A DNA stretch of 55,290 bases from Thiogranum sp. (GTDB lineage Bacteria > Pseudomonadota > Gammaproteobacteria > DSM-19610): positions 1-55,290 of the forward strand of contig JASBSN010000069.1 of assembly GCA_030148915.1 (NCBI GenBank), given 5' to 3'. This document shows, piece after piece, positions 43,692 to 51,321 of the stretch. How positions within the stretch are numbered: position 1 is the first letter of the stretch; each line of letters starts with the position of its first letter. The translations under genes were made by a program, and so were the position numbers. The notes beneath the pieces are model-generated. The model did no database searches. It saw only the letters and a program-made list of their open reading frames with translations, and was not told the DNA's origin.

Positions 43692-45197
43692 TTAGGTCTC
43701 GCCTTTGCCGCAGCGCGCAAACAGATACTGCATCAGCAACGGCACCGGTCGGCCGGTCGCGCCCTTGTCGCCACCGCTTTTCCAGGCGACGCCGGCGATA
43801 TCGAGGTGCGCCCAATGGTAGTCCCTGGTGAAACGGGCGAGAAAGCTCGCCGCGGTGATGGTGCCGGCGCCGCCATTGCCGATGTTGGCCATGTCGGCGA
43901 AGTTACTCGCCAGTTGCTCGTCGTACTCGGACCACAGGGGCAATTGCCAGGCGCGGTCGCAGGCGCTTTGTCCGGCCGCGAGCAAAGCATCGATCAGCGG
44001 CTGGTGATTGCCGAGCAGACCGCTGGTTTCGTGCCCCAGGGCGACGATACAGGCGCCGGTGAGCGTGGCCAGGTCGATGACCACATCGGGGTTGAATTTT
44101 TTCACATAGGTGAGGGCGTCGCAGAGAATCAGGCGGCCTTCGGCGTCGGTGTTGAGTATTTCGATGGTCTGACCGCTCATGCTGGTGACAATGTCGCCGG
44201 GCTTGCTGGCGTCACCGTCGGGCAGGTTTTCGGTCGCCGGCACCACCCCGATCAGATTGATGGGCAGGCCCAGCTCGGCCACCGCGCGCATGCAGCCGAA
44301 CACGCTCGCCGCACCGCACATGTCGAATTTCATTTCGTCCATCGCCTTGCCGGGCTTGATGGAAATGCCGCCGGAGTCGAAAGTGACGCCCTTGCCGACC
44401 AGTACCACCGGTTTGGCCGTCTTTTTGCCCCCCCGGTACTCCATGACGATCAGTTTCGGCGGCTGGCGGCTGCCGCGGGCCACCGACAACAGGGCGCCCA
44501 TGCCGTGTTTTTCCATCGCTTTGCGGTCGAGAACGTCGACTTTGAGGCTGGGGTAGGTCTTTTTCAGCAGCGTGGCCTGCCGGGCGAGGTCGCTCGGCGT
44601 GCACAGGTTGCCCGGGCGGTTGCCCAGGGTGCGCGCCAGGTCCATGCCGTTGGCGATGGCGCTGCCTTTGGCCACACCGGCTTTGGCTGCGCTCTGTTGG
44701 TCGCGCGCCTCGACCACCACCGTTATGCGGCGCAAGCGTTGCTTGGGCGTTTTTTTACCGCTTTTTAATTCATCGAAGCGATAAACCGCATCGCGCGCGG
44801 CGAGCACAATTTGGCGTGCTTTCCAGGCCTGAGTGCGTTCAGCAACCTCGAGTTCGCTGAGGTACGAGAGCGCGTCAGTGGCGCCGCTGCCCTGCAGCGC
44901 CCTGGCGCTGGCAGCGGCGACGGCGATAAAATCTTTCGGCGTCAGCTGTTTGTCTTTGCCACACCCGACCACCAGCAGGCGACTGACGGGAAGGGTGTCG
45001 GCGGCGCAGTGGACGAGGGTGGTTTTGCCAAGCTCGGGGTCGATGTCGGCGCTTTTCAACAGGGCGCTGAGACGTCCGCCGCTGGCTTTGTCGAGCCGTG
45101 CACCGGCCGCTGAGAGGCGCCGCGGCGCGCTGACGGCGACAATCGCACAGGCGCCGCGTAATTTATCCGCAGCACCGCTCTTGACGTTGAAATCCAT
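43692..45197 (-). CDS. pepA: leucyl aminopeptidase PepA
   Basis: PepA is a hexameric two-metal M17 aminopeptidase, in some species also a DNA-binding factor in site-specific recombination. The 501-residue protein has the metal motifs VLVGKGVTFDSGGISIKP, MKFDMCGAASVFG and the family signature NTDAEGRLILCDALTYV. The N-terminal macro-like domain is preserved. It is the first gene of the minus-strand operon and diverges from lptF with about 96 bp between starts. Confidence 0.96.
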   Translation of the reverse strand: MDFNVKSGAADKLRGACAIVAVSAPRRLSAAGARLDKASGGRLSALLKSADIDPELGKTTLVHCAADTLPVSRLLVVGCGKDKQLTPKDFIAVAAASARALQGSGATDALSYLSELEVAERTQAWKARQIVLAARDAVYRFDELKSGKKTPKQRLRRITVVVEARDQQSAAKAGVAKGSAIANGMDLARTLGNRPGNLCTPSDLARQATLLKKTYPSLKVDVLDRKAMEKHGMGALLSVARGSRQPPKLIVMEYRGGKKTAKPVVLVGKGVTFDSGGISIKPGKAMDEMKFDMCGAASVFGCMRAVAELGLPINLIGVVPATENLPDGDASKPGDIVTSMSGQTIEILNTDAEGRLILCDALTYVKKFNPDVVIDLATLTGACIVALGHETSGLLGNHQPLIDALLAAGQSACDRAWQLPLWSEYDEQLASNFADMANIGNGGAGTITAASFLARFTRDYHWAHLDIAGVAWKSGGDKGATGRPVPLLMQYLFARCGKGET

Positions 45198-45293
45198 GGT
45201 GTGTTCCTCGCTAGCTGGTATGCTTGGCCGATACTAATTGGCCCAGTGTACCGGATGCACCGGCGCCGTCTCAAAATTTTTTGCCGGGTGCGC

Positions 45294-46361
45294 ATGCCAT
45301 CGGTTATACGCCGCTATCTCAGTCAGGAATTGTTGCTCTACTGGCTGGTATTCACGTTGGTGCTGTGGCTGGTGCTGGTCACGGCGCGCTTTTCGCTGTA
45401 TCTGGGCCAGGCGGCTGAAGGTCACCTGCCGGCCGATACTGTGCTGACGTTGCTGGGTCTGAAGTCAGTCGGTTTTTTGGTGTTCCTGTTGCCACTGACG
45501 CTTTTTCTGGCGCTGCTGTGGTTGCTGGGCCGACTCAATCGCGATTACGAGGCGCTGGCGCTGGGTGCCAGTGGCATCGGCCTGTTCCAGCTGTATCGCG
45601 CCCTCAGCATGCCGGTGCTGCTGGTCAGCCTGCTGGTGGCGTTGTTGAGCTTCTATCTGGTGCCCTATACCGCGCAGCAGGGTTACCGCCTGCGCGCCGA
45701 GGCGCAACGCCAGATCGACGCCGGCGCCCTGACACCCGGGCGCTTCCATACGCTGCATAACGGTCGCTGGCTGCTTTATGCCCGGCGTGCCGGCACTGCC
45801 GCCGGTACGCTGGATGAGGTGTTCGTGCATATCCGACAGGATGGCGGATCTCAGGTGCTGGTGGCCAGGCAAGCCGGCTTTCGACAGTTCGGCGATGGCG
45901 AGCGTTTTATGCTGCTGCGCGATGGCTACCGTTACGATACCGATCCGGCTCAGCCCGGCTACCGGGTGCTGCACTATGACGAGTATGCGCTGCGATTGAA
46001 TGCGCCGTTGGCGGAGGACGAACATAAATGGGATGCCGTGAAGACCAGCGCGTTACTCGGTGATACGCGGCCCGAGGCCCAGGCGCAGTTGCAGCTGCGC
46101 GGGTCACGCGCGCTGAGCGTGCTGGTGCTGGGGCTGCTGGCCGTACCCCTGGGGCAGTTCCGCCCCGGCACCAGCCGCTTCTACCCGATGTGGCTGGGAG
46201 TGTTGGTCTTTACAGCGTATTTCAACCTGTTGGGGACCGCTGAAGTATGGCTGGCGCACGGTCAGGTGCCGGGTTGGCTGGGGTTGTGGTGGGTCCATCT
46301 GGGGTTCGTGGCGGCTCTGATCGTACTGGTGAAGCCGTGGCGTTGGCGGCGCGTGGCATGA
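45294..46361 (+). CDS. lptF: LPS export ABC transporter permease LptF
   Basis: LptF, with LptG and LptB2, extracts LPS from the inner membrane. The 355-residue protein starts MPSVIRRYLSQELLLYW and has six transmembrane helices, three before and three after a large periplasmic beta-jellyroll (about 130-260), with YLVPYTAQQGYRLRAEAQRQIDAG after helix 3. The C-terminal LLAVPLGQFRPGTSRFYPMWLGVLVF block is typical. Upstream ATG codons at 45201 and 45255 are open in frame but less likely. It overlaps lptG by four bases (ATGA). Confidence 0.94.
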   Translation: MPSVIRRYLSQELLLYWLVFTLVLWLVLVTARFSLYLGQAAEGHLPADTVLTLLGLKSVGFLVFLLPLTLFLALLWLLGRLNRDYEALALGASGIGLFQLYRALSMPVLLVSLLVALLSFYLVPYTAQQGYRLRAEAQRQIDAGALTPGRFHTLHNGRWLLYARRAGTAAGTLDEVFVHIRQDGGSQVLVARQAGFRQFGDGERFMLLRDGYRYDTDPAQPGYRVLHYDEYALRLNAPLAEDEHKWDAVKTSALLGDTRPEAQAQLQLRGSRALSVLVLGLLAVPLGQFRPGTSRFYPMWLGVLVFTAYFNLLGTAEVWLAHGQVPGWLGLWWVHLGFVAALIVLVKPWRWRRVA

Positions 46362-47425
46362 ATCGCCTGGACCGTTACCTTGGCCGCGCCGTGTTCAGCG
46401 CCACGCTGCTCGCCTGGGTGACCGTCGCCATGCTCGATGCGCTGTTTGTGTTGCTCGGACAGTTGGGTGATATCGGGCGGGGTGATTACGCCTTTGCCGA
46501 TGCACTGCTTTACGTACTGCTTACCTTACCGACACGTGCGTGGCAGATGTTCGCAATGGCAGTACTGATCGGCGTTGCGCTCGGACTGGGCAATCTCGCC
46601 GAACAGCGGGAGCTCGAAGCGTTCCGTCTGGCGGGTTGCTCACCACGACGACTGATGCTGGCGGTGATCAAGACCGGCCTTCTGTTGCTGGGTGTAGCGA
46701 TGGCGCTGGGCGAAGGTTTGGCGCCACATACCCAACAACTGGCGCTGCAGATCCGCAGCACGGCTATCTACGCCGATCTCGGCATACAACCTGATGCGGG
46801 TTTCTGGATGCGCGACGGGCAGCGCTTTATCCAGGTCACGCGCAGCGAGACTGACGGCAGCCTCAGCGGTGTGGTGGTCTATGAGCTGAGTGGCGAAGCG
46901 CGTCTCGCGCGGATCGTCACCGCCGCGCGCGCCTTGGCGCGCAACGGACGCTGGCAGCTTGAGACCGTTAAGGTGAGGCAATTCCACGAACGCAGGATCG
47001 ACATATCGCATCAGCCGAACGCGCAGTGGACAGCGCTGATAAATCCGCGTCTGGCGAGGCTGCTGACGCGCGACCCCGACACCCTGTCGCTAGCGCAACT
47101 GAGCGAATATATCGCTTACCTGCAGCGTAACGGCAGCGATGTCGGTGCCTGGCGGTTGAACTTCTGGCAGCGGCTGGCGGCGCCGCTGGGGGTGATGGCC
47201 ATGCTGGTGCTGGCCGCTGCACTGGTGCTCGGGGGACTCGGGCGGCGTCCGGTGGGCCAGCGGTTGCTGATCGCGGTACTGGCCGGACTGACCTTCAAAT
47301 TACTCAGTGGCGTGATCGCCCACGCCGGTCTGGTGTATGGATGGGGTGCTGCTCTGAGTGCGCTGACGCCTCCCCTGGCGGTATTGCTGGCCGCAGGCGG
47401 CGTCGTATTGCGGCAGCAGCGTTAA
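46358..47425 (+). CDS. lptG: LPS export ABC transporter permease LptG
   Basis: The partner of LptF: 355 residues, start MNRLDRYLGRAVFSATLLAW, six helices and a periplasmic jellyroll (about 140-260), including FWMRDGQRFIQV. The cytoplasmic coupling region LAEQRELEAFRLAGCSPRRLM between helices 2 and 3 carries the Glu-rich LptB contact. Ends 50 bp before repeat copy 4 and converges with the RDD gene. Confidence 0.95.
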   Translation: MNRLDRYLGRAVFSATLLAWVTVAMLDALFVLLGQLGDIGRGDYAFADALLYVLLTLPTRAWQMFAMAVLIGVALGLGNLAEQRELEAFRLAGCSPRRLMLAVIKTGLLLLGVAMALGEGLAPHTQQLALQIRSTAIYADLGIQPDAGFWMRDGQRFIQVTRSETDGSLSGVVVYELSGEARLARIVTAARALARNGRWQLETVKVRQFHERRIDISHQPNAQWTALINPRLARLLTRDPDTLSLAQLSEYIAYLQRNGSDVGAWRLNFWQRLAAPLGVMAMLVLAAALVLGGLGRRPVGQRLLIAVLAGLTFKLLSGVIAHAGLVYGWGAALSALTPPLAVLLAAGGVVLRQQR

Positions 47426-47475
47426 CAGGCTCCGGAGCAATAAAAGTAAGGAAAGATGATGGCGCGTCCGATAAA

Positions 47476-47560
47476 GCGGGTTTCACCCGATGCCAGGTTT
47501 TTGGTGCATGCGCCGCCCGCGGCGCCCTAAGCCAAAAACCTGGCATCGGGTGAAACCCGC
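47476..47560. repeat. hairpin repeat element, copy 4 (best-preserved)
   Basis: An 85-bp near-perfect hairpin. Two 22-bp arms (47476-47497 and 47539-47560), exactly complementary, enclose a 41-bp core: TTTTTGG (47498-47504), TGCATG (47505-47510), CGCCGC-CC-GCGGCG (47511-47524), CCCTAAG (47525-47531), CCAAAAA (47532-47538). TGCATG and CCCTAAG face each other and cannot pair. The arms start GCGGGTTTC as in copy 3, then differ from it. It lies between convergent lptG and the RDD gene. Confidence 0.92.
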
Positions 47561-47606
47561 CTGCACCGACCAAGCTACGAGCAAAGCTGGTGTTGCAGGC
47601 GCCGGT

Positions 47607-48068
47607 TTATGCGCCGCCGCGCCGGTAGCGCAGCGGATTTTCGTCGAGTTGTACGATAGTCGTTTCCGAGTAACGGTCGTGCCAGCTCAGATGCTTGCGG
47701 TCGACCAGGAGCCACAAATAGCCCAACCCGAACAGCAGGCCCGAAGGTACCGCCACCAGAAAACGTAACATGATCTGCCACCAGCTCAACGCCCCGGGGC
47801 GTAGATTGCGCAACTGCAGTTTCCAGGCGCGCATGCCGAGCGTCTGCCCGCCGTGCATCCAGAACCAGCCGTAAAAAAAGAACGCCACGAACATCAGATA
47901 GGTGGTCAACAGCGGATTGTGCGGCGCGATGGCCTGACCGTGGTTAAACGCCAGCACCAGGGCGACGGCGATAAACCACAGCGCCAACAGCAGCAGGCTG
48001 TCGTAAAACAGCGCGGCGAGGCGCTTGATCAGCCCTGCAGGTCTGGGTGTGTTATCGGGTGTCGACAT
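47607..48068 (-). CDS. RDD family membrane protein
   Basis: A 153-residue protein with PRPAGLIKRLAALFYDSLLLL at the start (the Arg and Asp that name the RDD family), three hydrophobic helices and the TLGMRAWKLQLRN segment after helix 2, ending HDRYSETTIVQL. RDD proteins are thought to act in transport or stress but none of this subtype is well characterised. The frame is open to 48134; ATG 48068 is preferred. It diverges from the DUF2173 operon. Confidence 0.85.
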   Translation of the reverse strand: MSTPDNTPRPAGLIKRLAALFYDSLLLLALWFIAVALVLAFNHGQAIAPHNPLLTTYLMFVAFFFYGWFWMHGGQTLGMRAWKLQLRNLRPGALSWWQIMLRFLVAVPSGLLFGLGYLWLLVDRKHLSWHDRYSETTIVQLDENPLRYRRGGA

Positions 48069-48127
48069 GGCTGCCATCCTGTTGACGCTGGCGCGACTGT
48101 AGCGCCGAAGCCCTCGCGCTGACAACG

Positions 48128-48156
48128 GTGACAAGCGCGCTGTCCTGTGCTATGAA
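48128..48156 (+). promoter_or_regulatory. candidate sigma-70 promoter of the DUF2173 operon
   Basis: GTGACA (48128-48133) and TATGAA (48151-48156) are 17 bp apart, matching five and four of six consensus bases. Transcription would begin near 48163, 34 nt before the first gene. Confidence 0.4.
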
Positions 48157-48196
48157 CTCAAGTGTACGACCAGAACAAGACCGAAGGAGCAATTGC

Positions 48197-48556
48197 ATGA
48201 GTGTCTATGCCGATTTGGCGCTGATAGATGGGGTGATCGCCGCCGGTGAGTACGCCTGGCGCGGTGACCGCTATCACTTCAAAGGCCAGTTGAGCGATGA
48301 AATGGCGCGCATGGCCTCGATTATGTGCCGCGCCACCACCCTCAGCACCCACATGCAGGCGGATATCCTGTGTACCAATATCGACAGCAAGGATTGTCCG
48401 TTCAGCGAATCGCACGGCTGGATGGTGCGCGGGCCACAGTTCAGCGTCTGTGTCATGGCCAATACTTTTTGTTTTGTCGCCAACCAGCCAGGCCTTCTGA
48501 ATACGGTGTTCGCACACATGCGCCGAACATTGATGAACGTGACGGAAATGGTCTGA
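48197..48556 (+). CDS. DUF2173 family protein (roadblock/LC7-like), first of three
   Basis: A 119-residue cytoplasmic protein starting at an ATG with a strong AAGGAG. It carries the DUF2173 pattern: LALIDGVIAAGEYAWRGD, QLSDEMARMASIMCRATTL, SESHGWMVRGPQFSVCVMANTFCFVANQP. It is clearly paralogous to the third gene of the cluster, with the same order of blocks (DGV, then a Met-rich helix, then GWxVxGxxxSVC). Roadblock/LC7-like proteins are small dimerising scaffolds, in bacteria often coupled to GTPases or motility. No GTPase gene is nearby. Cys residues (positions about 44, 60, 66 and 85) are unusually many for its size. Confidence 0.75.
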   Translation: MSVYADLALIDGVIAAGEYAWRGDRYHFKGQLSDEMARMASIMCRATTLSTHMQADILCTNIDSKDCPFSESHGWMVRGPQFSVCVMANTFCFVANQPGLLNTVFAHMRRTLMNVTEMV

Positions 48557-48585
48557 GTGAAGCGCCATAAGTAGTGAGGGTACTG

Positions 48586-48924
48586 ATGAGTAGTTTGGAT
48601 GATTTGATGAAACTCGAGGGCGCCGATGCGGCGTTTACTTTCAACCCGAGCGGTGAGCTCACCGCCCACCAACTGGCCGCAGACTCGAAGCTGCAGCCCG
48701 AATCGCTGGATCTGTTGGCGCACACCTTTGTCGCCAATATCGCCATCGCGACGCTGCAGGCGCGGGGCTGGGAAAGTGCTACCGGGCAGGGCGGTTTTTA
48801 CCCGGTAAAAGGTTTTACACTTATCGGATTGGAGTATTCGACAGTCGGCAACGGCAGTTGCGGCGTGGTGCTGCACAACGAATCGGCCGATTTCGAGGCC
48901 GCCTACGCGGCGTTGACACCGTGA
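48586..48924 (+). CDS. DUF2173 family protein (roadblock/LC7-like), second of three
   Basis: A 112-residue protein starting LDDLMKLEGADAAFTFNPSGEL and continuing with AADSKLQPESLDLLAHTFVANIAIATLQARGWE, then YPVKGFTLIGLEYSTVGNGSCGVVLHNESADFEAAYAAL. The block order matches DUF2173, though it is more divergent from the other two than they are from each other. It is 29 bp after the first gene and 9 bp before the third, in one operon. A heteromeric scaffold made of the three products is a reasonable hypothesis. Confidence 0.72.
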   Translation: MSSLDDLMKLEGADAAFTFNPSGELTAHQLAADSKLQPESLDLLAHTFVANIAIATLQARGWESATGQGGFYPVKGFTLIGLEYSTVGNGSCGVVLHNESADFEAAYAALTP

Positions 48925-48933
48925 GAACAGGCG

Positions 48934-49266
48934 ATGATTAAGCGAATACTCGCCCTCGATGGCGTATTGGGGGTGTGCCAGTTTCGCGACGACGGCGCAC
49001 TGGTGGAAGGCTATGGCGTGCTGGACGAGCCGCTGATGCGGCGCATGGCCAAGTTCGCCCACGATTACAAGCGCATGGTGCAGGGCAATACCGATCAGTT
49101 CTCGATGTTCACGCAACTGGTGGGCTGGGCGCCGCCCGGCGGCTGGATCGTGCACGGAGAGCGAACCAGCGTCTGCAGTGTCGGTAATCTGGTGTGCTTT
49201 ATCGACAACGCCGCGGCCTCACTGAACGAAGTGATGGGCGATATGAAGGAGGCGGCGCGCTATTGA
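48934..49266 (+). CDS. DUF2173 family protein (roadblock/LC7-like), third of three
   Basis: A 110-residue protein: MIKRILALDGVLGVCQFRDDGALVEGYGVLDE, then LMRRMAKFAHDYKRMVQGNTDQF, then GWIVHGERTSVCSVGNLVCFIDNAAASLNEVM. The GW-x-V-x-G...SVC...CF segment is shared almost residue for residue with the first gene. It ends the operon 78 bp before the opposite-strand tRNA-Glu. Function unknown. Confidence 0.77.
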   Translation: MIKRILALDGVLGVCQFRDDGALVEGYGVLDEPLMRRMAKFAHDYKRMVQGNTDQFSMFTQLVGWAPPGGWIVHGERTSVCSVGNLVCFIDNAAASLNEVMGDMKEAARY

Positions 49267-49343
49267 GCGTTGGCAGGTAGAAAACGCGATCCCCGTCTGG
49301 GCAAGGCCCAAGTTGGGGGTTGCCGCAACAGGGTGCCGAAAGA

Positions 49344-49419
49344 TGGCGCTCCGTAGGGGACTCGAACCCCTGTGGCCGCCGTGAGAGGGCGGAATCCTGG
49401 GCCACTAGATGAACGGAGC
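49344..49419 (-). tRNA. tRNA-Glu (anticodon CTC)
   Basis: On the minus strand the 76-nt gene has a 7-bp acceptor stem (GCTCCGT with ACGGAGC), discriminator G and encoded CCA, a D arm with CATCTAGTGG, the anticodon arm CCGCC-CTCTCAC-GGCGG and a T arm with GGGGTTCGAGTCCCC. The anticodon CTC reads GAG. It closely resembles the usual tRNA-Glu sequence. Confidence 0.97.
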
Positions 49420-49455
49420 GGGGTGGCGGACGCTGATTGCTGACCGACGGGGTGG

Positions 49456-49484
49456 TATTATACCCGTCTGTGAACCAGGAACAA
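49456..49484 (-). promoter_or_regulatory. tRNA-Glu promoter, with symmetric -10 shared with pcnB
   Basis: On the minus strand TTGTTC (49484-49479), a 16-bp spacer and a perfect TATAAT (49462-49457) precede a GC-rich discriminator region, as at stringently controlled stable-RNA promoters; start near 49450, giving a leader of about 31 nt. The -10 region GGTATTATACC is almost a palindrome, so the plus strand reads TG-G-TATTAT, an extended -10 pointing at pcnB. The same bases may serve both directions. Confidence 0.6.
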
Positions 49485-49495
49485 GTGAAAATAAT

Positions 49496-50830
49496 GTGAC
49501 CAATCAAGGCGATATCGATACCGGTAGCGTCCAGCCCGTCACCATCCCCCGGCCCGAGCACGCGATTTCGCGGGCCAGCATCAGCCCCGGCGCACTCAAA
49601 GTGCTGTACCGGCTGAAAGACGCCGGGTTCCACAGTTATCTTGTCGGGGGCGGCGTGCGGGACTTGCTGCTGGGGCGCGAACCGAAGGATTTTGACGTCG
49701 GTACCGACGCGACACCCGATGAAATCAAGGGCCTGTTTCGTAGTTGCCGGCTGATCGGGCGACGGTTCCGGCTCGCGCACGTCCGTTACGGCCATGAGGT
49801 GATCGAGGTTGCGACCTTCCGCGCGTGTCTCGACAGCGCTGCCGATGACGACGATGCCGTGCGTGCGCACAGCGAAGATGGCCGTATTCTGCGCGACAAT
49901 GTCTATGGCAGCCTGGAAGACGATGTCTGGCGGCGTGACTTCACCGTTAATGCGCTGTACTACGATATCAGGGATTTTTCCGTTATCGACTATGTCGGCG
50001 GCCTGGAGGATCTGAAAGCCGGAACGCTGCGTCTGATCGGCGATCCCGAGCAGCGCTACCGGGAAGACCCGGTGCGCATGCTGCGCGCCGTGCGCTTTGC
50101 CGCCAAGCTGGGATTTCGTATCCACGCGCACAGCGAGGCGGCTATTTACGAGTTGGGGCACCTGTTGCGGGATATCCCGCCGGCGCGCCTGTTCGAGGAA
50201 ATTCTCAAACTGTTTTTGGGCGGTTGTGCCGTCGCAACATTTGAACTGCTGCGCCACTACAATCTGTTTCAGTACCTGTTTGCAATGACCGAGGAAGCGT
50301 TGGGCTGGGAAGAGCAGGGGTTTCCCATTACCTTTGTCTTGCGGGCTCTGGAAAATACCGATCAGCGGCTGGCTGAAGGCAAGCCGGTGACCCCGGCATT
50401 TCTGTTTGCAGCCCTCTTATGGGAGCCGATGCGGCTGCGCGCCAGAGAGCTGCACGATCAGGGCGCCACACCGCTGGAGGCCTCGCAGCTCGCCGGTAAC
50501 CAAGTCACGGCCGAGCAGGTACAGGTGAGCTCCTTGCCGAAGCGTTTCAGCCTGCCGATGCGCGAAATCTGGAATCTGCAGGTGCGCTTTGAGCGCCGTC
50601 GTGGTAAAGCGCCCTACCGCCTGCTGGAGCACCCACGGTTTCGCGCCGCCTACGATTTTCTGTTGCTGCGTACCGAAACCGGCGAACAGACCGCGGAGCT
50701 GGCCGAATGGTGGACCGAGTTTCAGACGCTGAATGCCGAACAGCGCGACAAACTGGTGGCACCGGCGGCAACAAAAAAGCGTCGGCGCCGGCCCCGGCGG
50801 CGCAAGCCGGCCAACCAGGTCGATGGCTGA
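49496..50830 (+). CDS. pcnB: poly(A) polymerase I PcnB
   Basis: PcnB adds short poly(A) tails that mark RNA for decay. The 444-residue protein has the class II nucleotidyltransferase head AYLVGGGVRDLLLGREPKDFDVGTDATP (visible as SYLVGGGVRDLLLGREPKDFDV), RRFRLAHVRYG, DVWRRDFTVNALYYDI and YREDPVRMLRAVRFAAKLGF, and a basic C-terminal tail (KKRRRRPRRRKP) for RNA contact. The first in-frame codon with a plausible position is GTG 49496; the open frame runs back into the tRNA. It overlaps folK by eight bases. Confidence 0.95.
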   Translation: MTNQGDIDTGSVQPVTIPRPEHAISRASISPGALKVLYRLKDAGFHSYLVGGGVRDLLLGREPKDFDVGTDATPDEIKGLFRSCRLIGRRFRLAHVRYGHEVIEVATFRACLDSAADDDDAVRAHSEDGRILRDNVYGSLEDDVWRRDFTVNALYYDIRDFSVIDYVGGLEDLKAGTLRLIGDPEQRYREDPVRMLRAVRFAAKLGFRIHAHSEAAIYELGHLLRDIPPARLFEEILKLFLGGCAVATFELLRHYNLFQYLFAMTEEALGWEEQGFPITFVLRALENTDQRLAEGKPVTPAFLFAALLWEPMRLRARELHDQGATPLEASQLAGNQVTAEQVQVSSLPKRFSLPMREIWNLQVRFERRRGKAPYRLLEHPRFRAAYDFLLLRTETGEQTAELAEWWTEFQTLNAEQRDKLVAPAATKKRRRRPRRRKPANQVDG

Positions 50831-51311
50831 AGTCGATGCCTGGATCGGCCTCGGCAGCAATCTGGACGACCCCGTCAGTCAGCTACAGCGCGCGTTCGGT
50901 GAACTGGACAGCCTCGAGCACTGCTGCCTGCAAGCGTCCTCTTCGCTCTACGCCAGCCCGCCGATGGGCCCCGCCGACCAGCCGGATTACGTCAACGCCG
51001 TGGCGCGCCTCAAAACGTCGCTGCCGGCAACGGATCTACTCGACGCTCTGCAGGGGATAGAGCAGCGCCACGCGCGTCGGCGCAGCCGTCACTGGGGGCC
51101 GCGTACCCTGGATCTGGACTTACTGTTATACGCCCAGGCGGTGATTGACACGCCGCGCCTGAGGGTGCCGCACCCCGGCATCGCGACGCGCAATTTTGTC
51201 CTCTACCCGCTGGCGGAAGTGGACCGTACACTGGGGATTCCGGGGCTGGGTGTGGTCGCGCAACTGCTCGAGCATTGCCCGGCCACCGGCCTGAAAAAAC
51301 TTGAGGGATAG
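50823..51311 (+). CDS. folK: 6-hydroxymethyl-7,8-dihydropterin pyrophosphokinase FolK
   Basis: FolK transfers pyrophosphate from ATP to the pterin in folate synthesis. The 162-residue protein has WIGLGSNLDDP, LYASPPMGPADQPDYVNAVARL and the signature RHWGPRTLDLDLLLY with the Mg-binding Asp pair, plus VPHPGIATRNFVLYPLAEV. The ATG at 50823 lies within the pcnB stop region, the usual pcnB-folK coupling. Confidence 0.95.
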   Translation: MAEVDAWIGLGSNLDDPVSQLQRAFGELDSLEHCCLQASSSLYASPPMGPADQPDYVNAVARLKTSLPATDLLDALQGIEQRHARRRSRHWGPRTLDLDLLLYAQAVIDTPRLRVPHPGIATRNFVLYPLAEVDRTLGIPGLGVVAQLLEHCPATGLKKLEG

Positions 51312-51321
51312 TTGAGACGTT

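Noticed and set aside
47476-47560. Integron attC site
   Set aside because: The imperfect hairpin with unpaired conserved bases recalls attC, but the core-site sequences RYYYAAC and GTTRRRY are absent and there is no integrase or cassette array.
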